Part shown: in pieces, positions 1 to 7,108 of the stretch
Layout: every line of letters begins with the position of its first letter
Position numbering within the stretch: the first letter of the stretch is position 1
From: DATGEO01 sp035310015
Lineage (GTDB): Bacteria; Chloroflexota; Dormibacteria; Dormibacterales; Dormibacteraceae
Length of the DNA stretch: 22,040 bases
NCBI GenBank assembly: GCA_035310015.1
Contig: DATGEO010000009.1
Coordinates: 1-22,040, forward strand
Reading direction: 5' to 3'
Made by a program: the position numbers and the translations under genes
The notes under the pieces: model-generated
The model's database searches: none
What the model was told of the DNA's origin: nothing
The model's input: the letters and a program-made list of their open reading frames with translations, nothing else

Positions 1-1
1 A

Positions 2-55
2 CCGACCACCAACACGAACCCGACCGACGTGTTCGTGTCGACGCTGACTCCCTGA
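2..55 (+). CDS. 3' end of an unidentified protein (partial)
   Basis: The frame beginning at base 2 is open to a TGA at 53-55 and gives 17 residues ending in NPTDVFVSTLTP. The D-V-F-V-x-x-L pattern resembles the last strand of secreted WD40-like or calcium-binding repeat proteins, but 17 residues are too few to name a family. The gene enters from the left edge of the window. It converges on the minus-strand gene that stops at 102, with a hairpin between them. No function is assigned. Confidence 0.4.
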   Translation, partial: PTTNTNPTDVFVSTLTP

Positions 56-62
56 CGGTCCT

Positions 63-84
63 GGGCGGGCGCGTGAGCCCGCCC
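63..84. terminator. Hairpin between convergent genes
   Basis: GGGCGGGC (63-70) and GCCCGCCC (77-84) form a perfect 8-bp GC stem with a 6-nt loop. The hairpin lies between the stop of the partial gene at 55 and the stop of the minus-strand DUF4332 gene at 102, where a bidirectional terminator would be expected. No T-run follows on either strand, so it is not a textbook intrinsic terminator. Confidence 0.5.
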
Positions 85-101
85 TCCACCGCCGGCCCCT
101 A

Positions 102-524
102 CTCGATGACCGCCAGCGGCGCCTTGGACGGCTCGGGGTCCTCGACGATGTCGAGGGCCGTCGCCTGGCTGATCCAGTACTCGACGTCGGTCACCCGCGG
201 CGCCTCGTGCATCCCCACCACCTCGACGATCCGCCGCTGCAGCTCTTTCGCGTCCTGCTTCCGCAGGGCCTTCATCGAGGTGACCCCCAACCGCCGCACC
301 ACCGGCAGCGCGCGCTCCATGCCCGACACCTCGAGCATCGTGCACTGGTTCGCGAACTCGTAAAGCCGCGCCGCCGATATTCCCGACCGCCTCGACAACC
401 GGTCGCGGTCGATCGCGAGCGACGTCCGATGCAGCAGCTGGTTAGTGTGCTTGATCCCCCGGGCGCGCAAACGCCTGACGTCGTCGTCCGAGATGCCGTG
501 CAGGTATTCGAGCGTGCGATACAT
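102..524 (-). CDS. DUF4332 helix-hairpin-helix protein
   Basis: A 141-residue protein beginning MYRTLEYLHGISDDDVRRL. It has two helix-hairpin-helix-like halves: one around residues 8-50, with GISDDDVRRLRARGI and later SGISAARLYEFANQ, and one around 55-105, with LEVSGMERALPVVRRLGV and ALRKQDAKELQRRIVEV. A closing V-x-x-V-E-x-W-I helix follows, the usual DUF4332 arrangement. Members are small, soluble and possibly nucleic-acid binding; no biochemical role is established. The frame stays open upstream to 611, but the ATG at 524 is chosen because similarity starts there and an AGG lies just before it. The coding end excludes the stop at 99-101. It is transcribed divergently from guaB3, so the 525-612 gap probably holds both promoters. 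Confidence 0.7.
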
Positions 525-550
525 CGACCTGCAAAGGATATGCACTCGCG

Positions 551-562
551 CGAGGCGCCTCG
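551..562. promoter_or_regulatory. 12-bp palindrome at the guaB3 -35 position
   Basis: CGAGGCGCCTCG is a perfect palindrome lying 9 bp upstream of a TATAAT hexamer, about where a -35 element would be. It could be an operator for a dimeric repressor. In GC-rich DNA, 12-bp palindromes also occur by chance, so the call rests on position only. Confidence 0.25.
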
Positions 563-571
563 TGACTCCGA

Positions 572-577
572 TATAAT
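572..577 (+). promoter_or_regulatory. Putative -10 element of operon A (guaB3)
   Basis: A perfect TATAAT sits in otherwise GC-rich DNA, 35 bp before the proposed guaB3 start. Transcription would begin near 584 and give a leader of about 29 nt containing the GGAG ribosome-binding site at 599-602. No clear -35 hexamer is visible. The complementary strand also has a -10-like TATATC here and could serve the divergent DUF4332 gene. Confidence 0.55.
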
Positions 578-612
578 TCGCGCCAGCCCGCCGCCATTGG
601 AGTAAACACACC

Positions 613-1833
613 CTGAATCACCCCCGACTCGCAACCCGAGAGACGATTCCCGGGGAGCAGTTCGGCCTCGAGATCGGCATCGGGCGCCGCGCGCGTCGCG
701 CGTACGGCTTCGACGAGATCGCGCTCGTCCCCGGCGGCGTGACCCTGAACCCGGACGAGGTCGACATCACGTTCGCGCTTGGCGACGGCGACCGCTTCCG
801 CCTCGCGCTTCCCTTCTGGGGCTCGGCGATGGACGGCGTCGTCGACGTCGACTTCGCGATCGCGATGGGCAAGCTCGGCGGGGTCGCGGTCCTCAACCTC
901 GACGGCGTCCACACGCGCTACGAGGACTCCAAGCCGATCATCGAAAAGATCGCGGCGGCCGACAAGGCCACCGTCAACGCCATCCTCAAAGAGGCGTATC
1001 GGGAGCCCGTCAAGCCGAAGCTCATCGCCGAGCGCATCAAGGCGATCAAGGACGCGGGCGTCCTGTGCGCCGTCTCGAGCGTGCCCGCGAGGGCGGAGGA
1101 GCGCGCCGAGGTGGTGCAGAAGGCCGGCGCCGACGTGCTCGTCGTCCAGGGCACCGTCCTAACGGCCCGCCACTCATCGCGCTCGTACCACCAGCTCGCG
1201 TTCGACGAGCTCGTGCGCAGCTGCGAGATTCCGGTCGTGGTCGGCAACTGCGTTCACTACGAGACCGCGCTCGAGCTGATGGAGACCGGCATCGCCGGCA
1301 TCCTGGTGGGCGTCGGCCCTGGCGCCGCCTGCACCACAAGAGGAGTTCTCGGGGTCGGCGTGCCGCAGGTGACGGCGACCGCCGACGTCGCGGCTGCGCG
1401 CGATGAGCACATGCGGCGCGGCGGGATGCGGGTCGCGGTGATCACCGACGGCGGAATGCGCATCGGCGCCGACGTCTGCAAGGCGTTCGCGGCCGGCGCG
1501 GACGCGGTGATGATCGGCACCCCGCTCGCCGGCGCGGAGGAGTCGGCGTCGAAGGGCTACAACTGGGGCATGGCTACGCCCGACCCGAACCTGCCCCGCG
1601 GCACGCGCATCCACGTCGGCACCAAGGCGACGCTGAAGGAGATCCTCACCGGGCCGGCTCGGGTCGACGACGGCAGCCAGAACTTCGCCGGCGCCCTGCG
1701 GTCGGCGCTGGGCGTGTGCGGCGCCCGAGACATCGCCGAGTTCCAGCATGTCGAGATGGTCGTCGCCCCGTCGATCACGTCCGAAGGCAAGAGCTTCCAG
1801 AACGCCCAGCACGTGGGCATGGGGAAGGGCTGA
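613..1833 (+). CDS. guaB3: GuaB3-type IMP dehydrogenase family protein
   Basis: 406 residues. IMP dehydrogenases oxidise IMP to XMP with NAD+, the first step of GMP synthesis. This is the GuaB3 subgroup: one TIM barrel with no CBS domains, opening RRARRAYGFDEIALVP and ending HVEMVVAPSITSEGK...GMGKG. The active-site loop GPGAACTTRGVLGVGVPQ keeps the catalytic Cys (about C240), as in cyanobacterial GuaB3; many actinobacterial GuaB3 proteins have His or Ser there. GADAVMIGTPLA is the phosphate-binding region. After the in-frame stop at 574 there is no ATG, GTG or TTG until 739, which would remove the conserved N-terminus. The start is therefore taken as CTG 613, with GGAG 10 nt upstream; ATT 646 is the alternative. 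It heads operon A, and guaA follows. A canonical guaB may exist elsewhere. Confidence 0.88.
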   Translation: MNHPRLATRETIPGEQFGLEIGIGRRARRAYGFDEIALVPGGVTLNPDEVDITFALGDGDRFRLALPFWGSAMDGVVDVDFAIAMGKLGGVAVLNLDGVHTRYEDSKPIIEKIAAADKATVNAILKEAYREPVKPKLIAERIKAIKDAGVLCAVSSVPARAEERAEVVQKAGADVLVVQGTVLTARHSSRSYHQLAFDELVRSCEIPVVVGNCVHYETALELMETGIAGILVGVGPGAACTTRGVLGVGVPQVTATADVAAARDEHMRRGGMRVAVITDGGMRIGADVCKAFAAGADAVMIGTPLAGAEESASKGYNWGMATPDPNLPRGTRIHVGTKATLKEILTGPARVDDGSQNFAGALRSALGVCGARDIAEFQHVEMVVAPSITSEGKSFQNAQHVGMGKG

Positions 1834-1873
1834 TCGCAAGGACCGCAACGGCCCCGCACCCGGCCGCGAGATC

Positions 1874-1879
1874 GAGGGG
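1874..1879 (+). promoter_or_regulatory. Ribosome-binding site that sets the guaA CTG start
   Basis: GAGGGG lies 7 nt before CTG 1887. No ATG, GTG or TTG occurs in the guaA frame between the guaB3 stop and the conserved N-terminus, so this Shine-Dalgarno sequence is the main evidence for the start. Confidence 0.6.
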
Positions 1880-1886
1880 TGAGGGC

Positions 1887-3431
1887 CTGCGCGAACGGCA
1901 GACCGTTCTCGTCCTCGACTACGGCTCCCAGTACAGCCAGCTGATCGCGCGCCGCGTGCGCGAGGCCAACGTCTACTGCGAGCTGGTGCCGGGGACGATG
2001 CCGTGGCCGGAGCTGCGCCAGCGGAAACCGGCGGGCCTCATCCTCAGCGGAGGCCCCGCGAGCGTCTACGAGGCCGGCGCGCCGCAGGTCGACCCGGAAG
2101 CGCTGCGGTCGGGCGTGCCCGTGCTCGGCATCTGCTATGGCATGCAGCTCATCGCCCACCACCTCGGCGGTCAGGTCGACCCGGGCCGGGCGCGCGAGTA
2201 CGGCCCTGCGCTGCTCGCGGTTCGCGAGCCCGCGGGTCTGTTCGACGGCCTCAGCGGCGAGCTGCCGGTGTGGATGAGCCACGGCGACCACGTGTCGAAG
2301 ATGCCGCCCGGCTTTCACGCGCTCGCGACGAGCGGCAACTCTCCGATCGCCGCCTTCTCGGACGGCAAGGGCGTGTACGGGATCCAGTTCCATCCCGAGG
2401 TCGTGCATACGCCGAGCGGCCGTGAGGTTCTCCGCAACTTCCTCTATCGCGTGTGCAGGTGCGAGCCGAGCTGGACCGCCGGGTCGTTCATCGCCGAGGC
2501 CACCGAGAGCATCCGCGCGCAGGTCGGAGACGGGCGCGTCATCTGCGCGCTTTCGGGCGGCGTCGACTCGGCGGTGGCCGCGACCCTGGTCCATCGGGCC
2601 ATCGGCGACCAGCTGACGTGCGTCTTCGTCAACAACGGGCTGCTGCGCAAGGAAGAGCCCGAGCGTGTCCTCAACGTCATGCACGGCAACCTCGACATGA
2701 ACATCCGCTACGTCGATGCCACCGAGCGCTTCCTGCAGGCGCTGGGTGGGGTGATCGACCCCGAGGAGAAGCGAAGGATCGTCGGTCGCGAGTTCATCTC
2801 GGTCTTCGAGGCCGAGGCCAAGCAGATGGGCCGCATCGACTTCCTCGCGCAGGGCACGTTGTATCCGGACGTGATCGAGTCCACCGCGGCGGACGTGGCG
2901 TCGACCGCGGTGAAGATCAAGACCCACCACAACGTCGGCGGCTTGCCGCCGGGGCTGCGGTTCCAGCTCATCGAGCCGCTGCGCTACCTCTTCAAGGACG
3001 AGGTGCGCGCCGTCGGCGTCGAGCTCGGGATGCCCGAGGAGATGGTTTACCGCCAGCCGTTCCCCGGTCCGGGCCTCTCGATCCGCTGCCTCGGCGAGGT
3101 GACCGCCGAGCGGCTCGAGATCCTGCGCAGCGCGGACTGGGTCGTCGTCGACGAGATCAAGAACAACGGCCTCTACCGCCAGGTGTGGCAGTCGTTCGCT
3201 GTGCTCACGCCACTCTCGACCGTCGGCGTGATGGGGGACTACCGCACGTATGCCAACGTCGTCGCGGTCCGCGTGGTCACGAGCGAGGACGCGATGACCG
3301 CGGACTGGGCGCGCGTGCCCTATGAGGTGCTGGCGCGGATCAGCAACCGCATCGTCAACGAGGTGCGCGGCGTCAACCGCGTGGTTTTCGACATCACGTC
3401 GAAACCGCCCGGCACCATCGAGTGGGAGTAG
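1887..3431 (+). CDS. guaA: GMP synthase (glutamine-hydrolysing)
   Basis: 514 residues, normal for GuaA. It converts XMP, glutamine and ATP to GMP in the cytoplasm. The N-terminal class I amidotransferase starts TVLVLDYGSQYSQLIARR; its nucleophile is C83 in GICYGMQL and its partners are H169 and E171 in FHPEVVHT. The ATP-pyrophosphatase P-loop SGGVDSA lies at about 223. The C-terminal dimerisation domain has PFPGPGLSIRCLGE and closes GVNRVVFDITSKPPGTIEWE. CTG 1887 is preferred because of the GAGGGG site 7 nt upstream and the fit to family N-termini. A second in-frame CTG at 1830 overlaps the guaB3 stop but would add 19 unconserved residues. It lies 53 bp after guaB3, and together they make GMP from IMP. 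Confidence 0.95.
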   Translation: MRERQTVLVLDYGSQYSQLIARRVREANVYCELVPGTMPWPELRQRKPAGLILSGGPASVYEAGAPQVDPEALRSGVPVLGICYGMQLIAHHLGGQVDPGRAREYGPALLAVREPAGLFDGLSGELPVWMSHGDHVSKMPPGFHALATSGNSPIAAFSDGKGVYGIQFHPEVVHTPSGREVLRNFLYRVCRCEPSWTAGSFIAEATESIRAQVGDGRVICALSGGVDSAVAATLVHRAIGDQLTCVFVNNGLLRKEEPERVLNVMHGNLDMNIRYVDATERFLQALGGVIDPEEKRRIVGREFISVFEAEAKQMGRIDFLAQGTLYPDVIESTAADVASTAVKIKTHHNVGGLPPGLRFQLIEPLRYLFKDEVRAVGVELGMPEEMVYRQPFPGPGLSIRCLGEVTAERLEILRSADWVVVDEIKNNGLYRQVWQSFAVLTPLSTVGVMGDYRTYANVVAVRVVTSEDAMTADWARVPYEVLARISNRIVNEVRGVNRVVFDITSKPPGTIEWE

Positions 3432-3469
3432 CGCCGGCAAAGATCGCGCAAAGCCACGCCTAACCCGCA

Positions 3470-3525
3470 TTTGTGCACAAACGCGTCGTTTCTCGCTGGA
3501 ATAGCCTGCTTTTGTGCACAAACGC
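3470..3525. repeat. Pair of palindromic direct repeats upstream of purD
   Basis: TTTGTGCACAAACGC occurs at 3470-3484 and again, identically, at 3511-3525, a 41-bp period (about four helical turns). Each copy holds the perfect 12-bp palindrome TTTGTGCACAAA. The pair fills much of the 111-bp gap between guaA and purD, and the second copy ends 17 bp before the purD ATG. The gap is visibly richer in A and T than its neighbours. The likely reading is a paired operator for a dimeric regulator; an extragenic repeat element is the alternative. TTGTGCACA is also one mismatch from the DnaA box TTGTCCACA. Confidence 0.7.
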
Positions 3526-3542
3526 ATGGTTCCTAGGCCGCG

Positions 3543-4817
3543 ATGAAGGTCCTCGTCGTCGGCTCCGGCGCGCGCGAGCACGCGCTGGTGTGGAAGTGCG
3601 TGCAGTCGGAACTGGTGGAGCGCGTCTTCTGCGCGCCGGGCAACGGCGGCACGGGGGGCATGGCCCGCAACGTCGGGCTGCCGGCCTCCGATGTAGTCGG
3701 CATCGTCAAGTTCGCCAAGCGGGAGCGGCTCGGGCTCGTGGTCCTGGGGCCGGAGGCGGCGGTTGACGCAGGGGTCGGCGACGCGCTGCGCGACGCGGGC
3801 TTCAACGTCTTCGGTCCGAGCCGCGCCGCGGGGCGCATAGAGTCGAGCAAATCGTTCGCGAAATCGCTGATGCGCGAGGCCGGCATCCCCACCGCCGAAT
3901 TCGAAACCTTCACGCAAGCCCCGCCCGCGAAGGCATGGGCCCGCGCCCGCGACGGCCGCGTCGCGGTCAAGGCTGACGGCCTCGCCAGGGGCAAAGGCGT
4001 GATCGTCTGCGCCACCGCCGCCGAGTCCGACGCCGCCATCGACGCGATGCTCGTCGAGGGCAGGTTCGGCAAGAGCGGAGCGACCATCGTGGTCGAGGAG
4101 CGGCTCGACGGCCCCGAGCTGTCGGTGCTGGCGGCCACGGACGGCACCGACGTCGTCGCGTTCGCCCCGGCTCGGGACTTCAAGCGCGCGCACGACGGGG
4201 ACGCGGGCCCGAACACCGGCGGCATGGGCGCTTACTCGCCGCCGCTCGGCGTGGACGGCAGGATCCTCGACGAGGTGATCGAAAAGGTGATGCGCCCGGC
4301 GGTGCGTCAACTTGCGTCAAACGGGAGCGAGTTTCGCGGCGTCCTCTACGCCGGCGTCATGCTCACCGAGGGCGGCATCCAGACCCTCGAGTTCAACGCG
4401 CGCTTCGGGGACCCCGAGGCGCAGGTCGTGCTGCCTCGGCTGGAGTCGGACTTCGTCGCCCTCGCCCTGGCCAGCGCGAAGGGAGGTCTGGCGACGCATC
4501 CGTCGCTGCGCTGGAACCCGCGGCCCTGTGTCGGAGTCGTCGTCGCCTCGGGAGGCTATCCCGACGACGCGCTGGTGCAGACCGGCTACCCGATCCGGGG
4601 CCTCGCCGAGATGCCGAAGGGCGTGCTGATCTTCCACGCCGGCACGAGGTTCGTGCCGGGCCGGGGCCTGGTCACCGACGGCGGCCGGGTGGTCACCGCC
4701 GTCGCCCTGGGCGAGACGGTGGACGAGGCGAGGCAGGCGGCGCTCGCCGGCGCCCGGCAGGTACGATTCGAAGGCGCCTTCTTCCGCTCGGATATCGCAC
4801 TGGAGGCAGTCGTTTGA
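3543..4817 (+). CDS. purD: Phosphoribosylamine--glycine ligase (GAR synthetase)
   Basis: 424 residues, the usual length for stand-alone PurD. It joins phosphoribosylamine and glycine using ATP to give GAR, the second step to IMP. The N-terminal domain starts VLVVGSGAREHALVWK. The ATP-grasp core shows VKADGLARGKGVIV at about 140, DGPELSVLAATDG and GPNTGGMGAYSPP at about 190-235, and YAGVMLTEGG with LEFNARFGDPEAQVVLPRL at about 270-305. The ATG start fits the family N-terminus; only a weak TAGG precedes it. It follows a 111-bp gap with paired repeats, so it may have its own control point. Its stop overlaps the purE start in TTGA. Confidence 0.96.
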   Translation: MKVLVVGSGAREHALVWKCVQSELVERVFCAPGNGGTGGMARNVGLPASDVVGIVKFAKRERLGLVVLGPEAAVDAGVGDALRDAGFNVFGPSRAAGRIESSKSFAKSLMREAGIPTAEFETFTQAPPAKAWARARDGRVAVKADGLARGKGVIVCATAAESDAAIDAMLVEGRFGKSGATIVVEERLDGPELSVLAATDGTDVVAFAPARDFKRAHDGDAGPNTGGMGAYSPPLGVDGRILDEVIEKVMRPAVRQLASNGSEFRGVLYAGVMLTEGGIQTLEFNARFGDPEAQVVLPRLESDFVALALASAKGGLATHPSLRWNPRPCVGVVVASGGYPDDALVQTGYPIRGLAEMPKGVLIFHAGTRFVPGRGLVTDGGRVVTAVALGETVDEARQAALAGARQVRFEGAFFRSDIALEAVV

Positions 4818-5275
4818 GTCCTATTGTCGGCGTCATCCTCGGCTCCAAGTCAGACCTTCCGCTCATGGAGTCCTGCGTCAAAGTGCTCGACGAGCTCGGC
4901 ATCGCCAACGAGGTCAAGGTGTGCTCGGCGCACCGCAATCCGCGGGGCGTGATGGAGTGGGCGACGAGCGCGCGAGAGCGCGGCCTGAAGGTGGTGATCG
5001 CCGCCGCGGGCGGCGCCGCGCACCTGCCCGGCGTGGTCGCCGCGTGGACCGACCTGCCGGTGATCGGCGTGCCCGTCCCGACGCAGCACCTCGGCGGCGT
5101 CGACTCCCTGTACTCCATCGTCCAGATGCCGGCCGGCATCCCCGTCGCGACGGTCGCGATCGGCGAGGCGGGCGCCAAGAACGCCGCTTGGCTCGCCGCG
5201 CGCATCATCGGCGTCGACGACGCGGAGGTCGAGCGGCGGCATCACGAAAAGCGGATGGCGCTCGCACAGGCGTGA
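4814..5275 (+). CDS. purE: N5-carboxyaminoimidazole ribonucleotide mutase, class I PurE
   Basis: 153 residues. Class I PurE moves the carboxyl group of N5-CAIR to give CAIR. The motifs are class I: GSKSD at 10-14, SAHR at 38-41 with the key His40, then AAAGGAAHLPGVVAAW and GVDSLYSIVQMPAGIPV. Class II enzymes, which use CO2 directly, differ in these loops. The TTG start overlaps the purD stop (TTGA), and a strong GGAGG lies 7 nt upstream, so the start is well supported. Class I PurE normally needs PurK, which is not in this window; the next genes are instead a biotin-dependent carboxylase pair. Its stop overlaps the next start in GTGA. Confidence 0.96.
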   Translation: MSPIVGVILGSKSDLPLMESCVKVLDELGIANEVKVCSAHRNPRGVMEWATSARERGLKVVIAAAGGAAHLPGVVAAWTDLPVIGVPVPTQHLGGVDSLYSIVQMPAGIPVATVAIGEAGAKNAAWLAARIIGVDDAEVERRHHEKRMALAQA

Positions 5276-7104
5276 AGAAGAAGACGGTCCGGCTGCGACT
5301 GATCGACACGACCTTCCGCGACGCCAACCAGTCGCTGCTCGGCGGCGTCCTCACCGCCGACGAGGTCGTGCCGATAGCACAGCTCATGGACGGCATCGGA
5401 TTCGCCGCGCTGGAAGCGTTTGGCGGGGCCACGTTCGAGACGCAGCTGCGCCGCGGCGACGACCCGTGGGACTGGCTGCGCCGGCTGGCCAAGGCCACGC
5501 CGAACACGCCGATCCAGGCGCTCATCCGGGGCCAGAACCTCGTCTCCAACCGCAACTTCGCCGACGACGCCGTCGAGCTCTTCGTCAAGCACGCCGCGAA
5601 GTCGGGCGTCGACGTCTTCAGGGTTTTCGACCCGCTGAACGACCTCCGGAACATGGAGACCGCGATCGAGGCGGTGCTGAAGGCGAAGAAGAAGGTGCAG
5701 GGCACGCTCTGCTATGCCATCTCGCCCGCGCACAGCATCGAGCTCTGGTGCTCGATCGCGAAGGGCCTCGAGAACATGGGCTGCCACGACGTCGTCATCA
5801 AGGACACCTCCGGGCTCTTGAGCCCGCAGGCGACGTGGGAGCTCGTGACCGCGCTGAAGGAGACCGTGAAGATCCCGATCGACGTCCACTCGCACTGCTC
5901 GAGCGGCATGGCGCCGATGGCCTACATGGCCGCGGTCGAAGCCGGAGCCGAGATCCTCGACGTCGCCATGTCGCCCCTGGCGTGGGGTACCTCCCAGCCG
6001 GCGGCGGAAAGCGTGGTCGCGGCGCTGCAGGGAGGCGAGTACGACACCGGCCTGGACCTCGAGCGCATGTGGGAGGCGCACACCGCGGTCGAGCTGCTCA
6101 AGCGCAAGCACATCGATCGGCTTAGCCCGGTCGCGGACCGCGTCGACGCCGACATCCTGCGCTATCACATGCCGGGGCTGATGCTCGAGGACATCGTCCG
6201 GCAGCTCGCGTCGCATGAGGCGGACGCGCGCATCGCCGACGTGCTCGACGAGGCGAACCGCGTGCGCCTGGAGCTGGGCTATCCGCCGCTCGTGGCGCCG
6301 ATCCGGCAGATGATCGCGACCCAGGCCGTCTACAACATCATCGGCGGCTCGCGCTACGCGACGGTCACGCAGGAGCTGAAGGACTACCTCCAGGGCCTGT
6401 ACGGGCGGCCGCCGGTGCCCGCCGATCCGGAGCTGCGGCGCCTCGTGCTCGGGCGCGAAGAGCCGATCACGATCCGCCCGGCCGACCTGCTCGAGCCCCA
6501 GGTCGACGGCGCCCGCCTGCAGCTGCGAAAGCAGGGCTACGAGACGACCGACGACATGGTCCTGATCCAGCTGCTCTTCCCGAACCTCGCGCCGTCCTTC
6601 CACGACCGGAACGAGCCGAAGCCGCCCGCCCCGGAAGCGCAGAAGCCGGAGGCGCCGGCGCCCTCGCCCGCCCCCGCGCCGGCGCCGGAGCCAGAGACCG
6701 CGCCCGCCGCACCGCCGCCTCCACCAGCGCCGGCTGCGGCGCCGAGCGCCGAGTTCGAGGTAGAGGTCGAGGGCGAGGTCTTCAAGGTCCGGGTCACCGG
6801 ACACGGCATGGCGGTGACGCCGATGGCCTCCGCAGGCGCTGCCGCCGCACCGCAGCCCGCACCCGCCCCTGCCGCGGCGCCGCGGTCGGGCGACGGCACG
6901 GTCGTCGCGCCGATGCAGGGGTTGATCGTCAAGATCCCCATCCACGCCGGCGACGACGTGAAGCTCGGCGACGTCGTCGCCGTCCTGGAGGCGATGAAGA
7001 TGCAGAACGACATCGTCACCACGGTTGCGGGCAAGGTCCGCGACATCTACGTCAAGGAAGGCGAGGTCGTGGGCCCGAACCAGCCGCTGCTGGCGATCGG
7101 GTGA
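5272..7104 (+). CDS. pycB: Pyruvate carboxylase subunit B (carboxyltransferase with biotin carrier domain)
   Basis: 610 residues. The HMGL-like carboxyltransferase barrel (about 8-270) starts RLIDTTFRDANQSLLGG. It shows the metal and carbamyl-lysine sites VIKDTSGLL (K177) and DVHSHCSSGMAPM (H206, H208), then MSPLAWGTSQPAAESV. A conserved carboxylase C-terminal region follows (about 290-480), then a Pro/Ala/Glu-rich flexible linker (about 445-550), then a biotinyl domain with EAMKMQND, whose K576 should carry biotin. With the next gene it would carboxylate pyruvate to oxaloacetate. A Na+-pump oxaloacetate decarboxylase alpha subunit has the same architecture, but the adjacent biotin carboxylase and the lack of membrane subunits argue against that. 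The substrate is not proven. GTG 5272 overlaps the purE stop (GTGA). Confidence 0.85.
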   Translation: MKKKTVRLRLIDTTFRDANQSLLGGVLTADEVVPIAQLMDGIGFAALEAFGGATFETQLRRGDDPWDWLRRLAKATPNTPIQALIRGQNLVSNRNFADDAVELFVKHAAKSGVDVFRVFDPLNDLRNMETAIEAVLKAKKKVQGTLCYAISPAHSIELWCSIAKGLENMGCHDVVIKDTSGLLSPQATWELVTALKETVKIPIDVHSHCSSGMAPMAYMAAVEAGAEILDVAMSPLAWGTSQPAAESVVAALQGGEYDTGLDLERMWEAHTAVELLKRKHIDRLSPVADRVDADILRYHMPGLMLEDIVRQLASHEADARIADVLDEANRVRLELGYPPLVAPIRQMIATQAVYNIIGGSRYATVTQELKDYLQGLYGRPPVPADPELRRLVLGREEPITIRPADLLEPQVDGARLQLRKQGYETTDDMVLIQLLFPNLAPSFHDRNEPKPPAPEAQKPEAPAPSPAPAPAPEPETAPAAPPPPPAPAAAPSAEFEVEVEGEVFKVRVTGHGMAVTPMASAGAAAAPQPAPAPAAAPRSGDGTVVAPMQGLIVKIPIHAGDDVKLGDVVAVLEAMKMQNDIVTTVAGKVRDIYVKEGEVVGPNQPLLAIG

Positions 7105-7108
7105 AGCG

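Noticed and set aside
525..612. Possible purine or other riboswitch in the guaB3 leader
   Set aside because: The inferred leader is only about 29 nt and no conserved riboswitch core is visible.
1834..1886. Possible promoter between guaB3 and guaA
   Set aside because: The 53-bp gap is uniformly GC-rich with no -10-like hexamer; only the guaA ribosome-binding site is evident.
1557..4310. 917-codon open frame on the minus strand opposite guaB3, guaA and purD
   Set aside because: It is antisense to three confidently identified genes, has Arg/His/Asp/Val-rich composition typical of complementary frames in GC-rich DNA, and shows no recognisable domain.
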